A stretch of 8,446 nt of DNA. It comes from Chitinophagaceae bacterium. GTDB taxonomy: Bacteria > Bacteroidota > Bacteroidia > Chitinophagales > Chitinophagaceae. The stretch is from the NCBI GenBank assembly GCA_003136915.1, contig PLEB01000286.1, forward strand, positions 1 through 8,446, given 5' to 3'. This document shows, one piece after another, positions 6,487 to 8,446 of this stretch. The notes below the pieces were generated by a model. The model searched no databases, was not told the DNA's origin, and worked only from the letters and a program-made list of their open reading frames with translations. The first letter of the stretch is position 1, and each line of letters opens with the position of its first letter. The position numbers and the translations under genes were made by a program.

Positions 6487-7254
6487 ATGAAAATTATCAA
6501 AGAAAAACATCCCTTTGTCATGCGCTGGACGCATTGGGTTAATTTTCCAATTTTGACGATAATGATCTGGAGCGGTTTGCTCATTTATTGGGCAAACGAT
6601 GTATATACTGTTACTATATTCGGTCATACTTTTGTCAACTTCTTTCCTGACTGGTTTTATAAGGTATTGCATATTCCCCATCGTTTAGCCGAAGGGATGG
6701 CTTTCCACTTTTTGTTCATGTGGTTCTTTACCCTGAACGGATTTTTTTACATACTGTATACCATTTTATCAGGCGAGTGGCGTGAATTAGTTCCCCAAAA
6801 AAAATCCTTTAAAGAAGCCTGGCTAGTTTTGTTACACGATCTTCATATCCGGAAAACAACAGCACCGCAAAATAAATATAATGCAGCTCAGCGGATCGCT
6901 TATACAGCCATCATTGTCATGGGGCTTGGCTCTGTAGTAACCGGGCTGGCTATTTATAAGCCAGTTCAATTCTATTGGCTGACCTGGATTTGCGGGGGTT
7001 ATCATTTGGCGAGGATACTACATTTTGCCTTAACATTGGGCTACGTGCTTTTTTTTGTGATTCATGTGGTGCAAGTTACCCTTGCGGGATGGAACAATTT
7101 CAGGTCGGTCATCTCTGGTTTTGAAGTGTTGGAAATGTCTCCTCCGGTTGCGGTAGAGATGGCCGCTGAAGAGACGAATGCATCAACAGACCAAGACAAT
7201 ATCGCCGATCAAGTGATGGATGATCCGATCCATCCTGCAGAAAACATACAATGA
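6487..7254 (+). CDS. Membrane cytochrome b subunit (cytochrome b561 / formate dehydrogenase gamma-like)
   Basis: A di-heme-type integral membrane cytochrome of 255 residues that would pass electrons from quinol to a partner enzyme. Four hydrophobic segments are seen at about 19-37, 70-94, 136-157 and 174-199. Histidines lie at the usual places for heme ligands in this family: RWTHW (His16) at helix 1, AFHF (His74) in helix 2, and ARILHF (His179) and FVIHVV (His193) in helix 4. A polar, acidic tail from about 215 to 255 is probably cytoplasmic. The stop overlaps the start of the molybdoenzyme gene by 4 bases (ATGA), a strong sign that the two work together. It takes the place that MsrQ has beside MsrP, but the fold signature is that of the b561/hydrogenase cytochrome group. 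The ATG at 6487 starts just before the first conserved helix; 22 bases separate it from the propeller gene. Confidence 0.85.
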   Translation: MKIIKEKHPFVMRWTHWVNFPILTIMIWSGLLIYWANDVYTVTIFGHTFVNFFPDWFYKVLHIPHRLAEGMAFHFLFMWFFTLNGFFYILYTILSGEWRELVPQKKSFKEAWLVLLHDLHIRKTTAPQNKYNAAQRIAYTAIIVMGLGSVVTGLAIYKPVQFYWLTWICGGYHLARILHFALTLGYVLFFVIHVVQVTLAGWNNFRSVISGFEVLEMSPPVAVEMAAEETNASTDQDNIADQVMDDPIHPAENIQ

Positions 7255-8039
7255 AAATGTCAATAAAAAAAAAGGGAAAGAAATTACTTTCTGTTGAACA
7301 AAGGATAAAAAGGAGAAATTTCATTTCCTTCGCTAGCTTTTTTTTATTGGGGGCCGCTGGACTTAGGGGCTGGAAATGGCTTTATCATTCTCCTGAGGAA
7401 ACACCGGGTATCACGGCAGGCATGGGCAAACCATTAAGACGGGCATTGAACAAGACCGAACTCTTTTTTAGGAATTTCTTTAGCAATAACCATTTAGTTC
7501 AAACCTATCCGAAGTCGATGGCGGCCAAGAAGGTAAGGGTTAATGCCCATATTGGGATCGAAAATGAGGGTTTCAAGCCTGAAAGCTGGCAACTTGCCGT
7601 GGTAAAAGGCGGCGGCGATATACTGAATTTAACCATTGAAGAAATTAAAAGTCTCCCGAAAACAGAAATTATCTATGATTTTAAATGTGTTGAGGGTTGG
7701 GATCAAATCCAGCATTGGGCTGGTGTTAAATTTGTTGATTTTGTATCTAATTTTAATTTGCAACAACAGGCTACGATGCAATATGTGGGTATGGAAACGC
7801 CAAACGGAGAGTATTATATAGGTTTAGATATGGAGAGTGCCTTGCATCCGCAGACTATATTGGCGTATGAAATGAATGAACAACCCTTAACACTTGAACA
7901 CGGTGCGCCGCTCCGACTGATTATACCTGTTAAGTATGGGATAAAGAACCTGAAGCGTATAGGGACGATTACCTTCGCCAATCAGCGTCCGCGTGATTAC
8001 TGGGCTGAAAGGGGTTATGACTATTATTCAGGCCTATAA
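7251..8039 (+). CDS. Molybdopterin-dependent oxidoreductase, YedY/MsrP-sulfite oxidase fold, Tat-exported
   Basis: A periplasmic molybdenum-cofactor enzyme of 262 residues. The N-terminus carries a twin-arginine motif (KRRNFIS, Arg21-Arg22) followed by a hydrophobic stretch (24-38), so the folded, cofactor-loaded protein should leave by the Tat route. No clear cleavage site is seen, so it may stay anchored. FKCVEGW at 144-150 supplies Cys146, the expected Mo ligand of the sulfite oxidase fold. HGAPLRLIIPVKYGIKNLK (217-235) is the cofactor-binding segment, and WAERGYDYY lies near the C-terminus, as in YedY. E. coli MsrP reduces methionine sulfoxide in periplasmic proteins. The overlap with the cytochrome b gene gives a likely electron donor, and the next gene encodes MsrB, so a similar substrate is plausible. 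Other sulfoxides or a sulfite-oxidising role cannot be excluded. ATG at 7251 or 7257 are both possible starts. An A9 run (7265-7273) and a T8 run (7338-7345) lie near the 5' end. Confidence 0.88.
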   Translation: MKMSIKKKGKKLLSVEQRIKRRNFISFASFFLLGAAGLRGWKWLYHSPEETPGITAGMGKPLRRALNKTELFFRNFFSNNHLVQTYPKSMAAKKVRVNAHIGIENEGFKPESWQLAVVKGGGDILNLTIEEIKSLPKTEIIYDFKCVEGWDQIQHWAGVKFVDFVSNFNLQQQATMQYVGMETPNGEYYIGLDMESALHPQTILAYEMNEQPLTLEHGAPLRLIIPVKYGIKNLKRIGTITFANQRPRDYWAERGYDYYSGL

Positions 8040-8135
8040 ACAAAAAAATCTGTATGAGGATTTATTACGTAAGTATTTCTATAGATAATTCCTGTTGCAT
8101 TAACCTGTAAGTTTTAAATCATGTAAAAATAAAAT

Positions 8136-8446
8136 ATGAAAAAGCTATTTTTGATAATATTCCCCTTCATGATATTGGCAATGAATGCTTGCAGCCAAAG
8201 CCACTCTACCAATAAATCGACCGGCAGCCCTGAAGATACCAAAACCTTTCCCGATGCTAAACCTGACAGTTACTGGAAAAACATTTTATCTCCTGAAGCT
8301 TATGAGATCATGGTTCTAAAGGGAACAGAGACACCATTTAAGAATCCTTATTGGGATAACCACCAAAAGGGAATCTATGTTAGTGCGGCAACCGGTAAGC
8401 CAATATTCAGTTCGGAAACCAAATTCGAGTCCGGCACCGGCTGGCC
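8136..8446 (+). CDS. msrB: Lipoprotein-type peptide-methionine (R)-S-oxide reductase MsrB, 3' end cut off by window edge
   Basis: The first 104 residues of a methionine-R-sulfoxide reductase are present. Residues 1-19 form a lipoprotein signal (MKK, hydrophobic core, MNAC with Cys19), followed by a polar linker to about 45. The MsrB domain then starts: LSPEAYEIM (51-59), KGTETPF (62-68), YWDNHQKGIY (72-81) and SSETKFESGTGWP (92-104). The catalytic Cys and the rest of the domain lie beyond the edge. At 81-86 the sequence is YVSAAT, where zinc-binding MsrBs have a CxxC. Ser83 and Thr86 replace both cysteines, so this is a zinc-free form. It would act in the periplasm, on oxidised proteins also served by the neighbouring molybdoenzyme. 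The gene starts 96 bases after that gene in an AT-rich gap with no terminator, so read-through is likely. The reducing partner is not visible here. Confidence 0.93.
   Translation, partial: MKKLFLIIFPFMILAMNACSQSHSTNKSTGSPEDTKTFPDAKPDSYWKNILSPEAYEIMVLKGTETPFKNPYWDNHQKGIYVSAATGKPIFSSETKFESGTGW

Noticed and set aside
6487..7254. Calling the cytochrome MsrQ because it sits beside an MsrP-like gene
   Set aside because: The four-helix layout with His16, His74, His179 and His193 and the RWTHW start are those of the b561/formate dehydrogenase gamma group, not the ferric-reductase-like MsrQ.
8040..8135. A terminator or promoter in the gap between the molybdoenzyme and msrB genes
   Set aside because: No GC-rich stem-loop is present, and no TTTG/TAnnTTTG pair with the right spacing was found; only a small TTACGTAA palindrome at 8065-8072.

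Overview
The window looks like chromosomal DNA from a member of the Bacteroidota, most likely a relative of the Chitinophagaceae. The grounds are the style of the protein sequences (for example the start of the DnaE-like polymerase), several Bacteroidota-type lipoproteins, the lack of clear Shine-Dalgarno sequences, and moderate G+C. This placement comes from protein style only; no marker gene is present. No RNA gene, insertion sequence, CRISPR array or phage gene is visible.

Left part, minus strand (about 5181 down to 1). A secreted Gfo/Idh/MocA-family oxidoreductase (4108-5181) is followed by a tiny His/Tyr-rich lipoprotein gene (3848-4027). A strong stem-loop (3771-3815) then closes that transcript. 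Beyond it lies a short AT-rich region with three tandem inverted repeats (3682-3733). This region directly precedes a two-gene translesion-synthesis cassette: a short DnaE-type polymerase with a decayed PHP domain (710-3667), and 5 bases later DinB/Pol IV, which runs off the left edge (1-704). The pairing suggests damage-inducible mutagenic repair, with the inverted repeats as the likely operator. The repressor is not in the window.

Right part, plus strand (about 5260 to 8446). A 35-codon frame with a signal peptide (5260-5367) may be a small secreted peptide or the relic of a frameshifted gene. Next comes a lipoprotein made almost entirely of seven 'YWKNG' repeats (5409-6464), best read as a seven-bladed beta-propeller closed by its last strand. 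After 22 bases follow a four-helix cytochrome b (6487-7254), a Tat-exported molybdopterin enzyme of the YedY/MsrP-sulfite oxidase fold (7251-8039, overlapping by 4 bases), and the start of a lipoprotein-type MsrB methionine sulfoxide reductase (8136 to the right edge).

Taken together, the plus-strand genes suggest an envelope system that repairs oxidised methionine. The cytochrome would pass quinol electrons to the molybdoenzyme, and the lipid-anchored MsrB would act beside it. This resembles MsrPQ in purpose, but uses a different kind of membrane cytochrome. That functional link is an inference from gene order and family membership. The role of the propeller lipoprotein in it is unknown.
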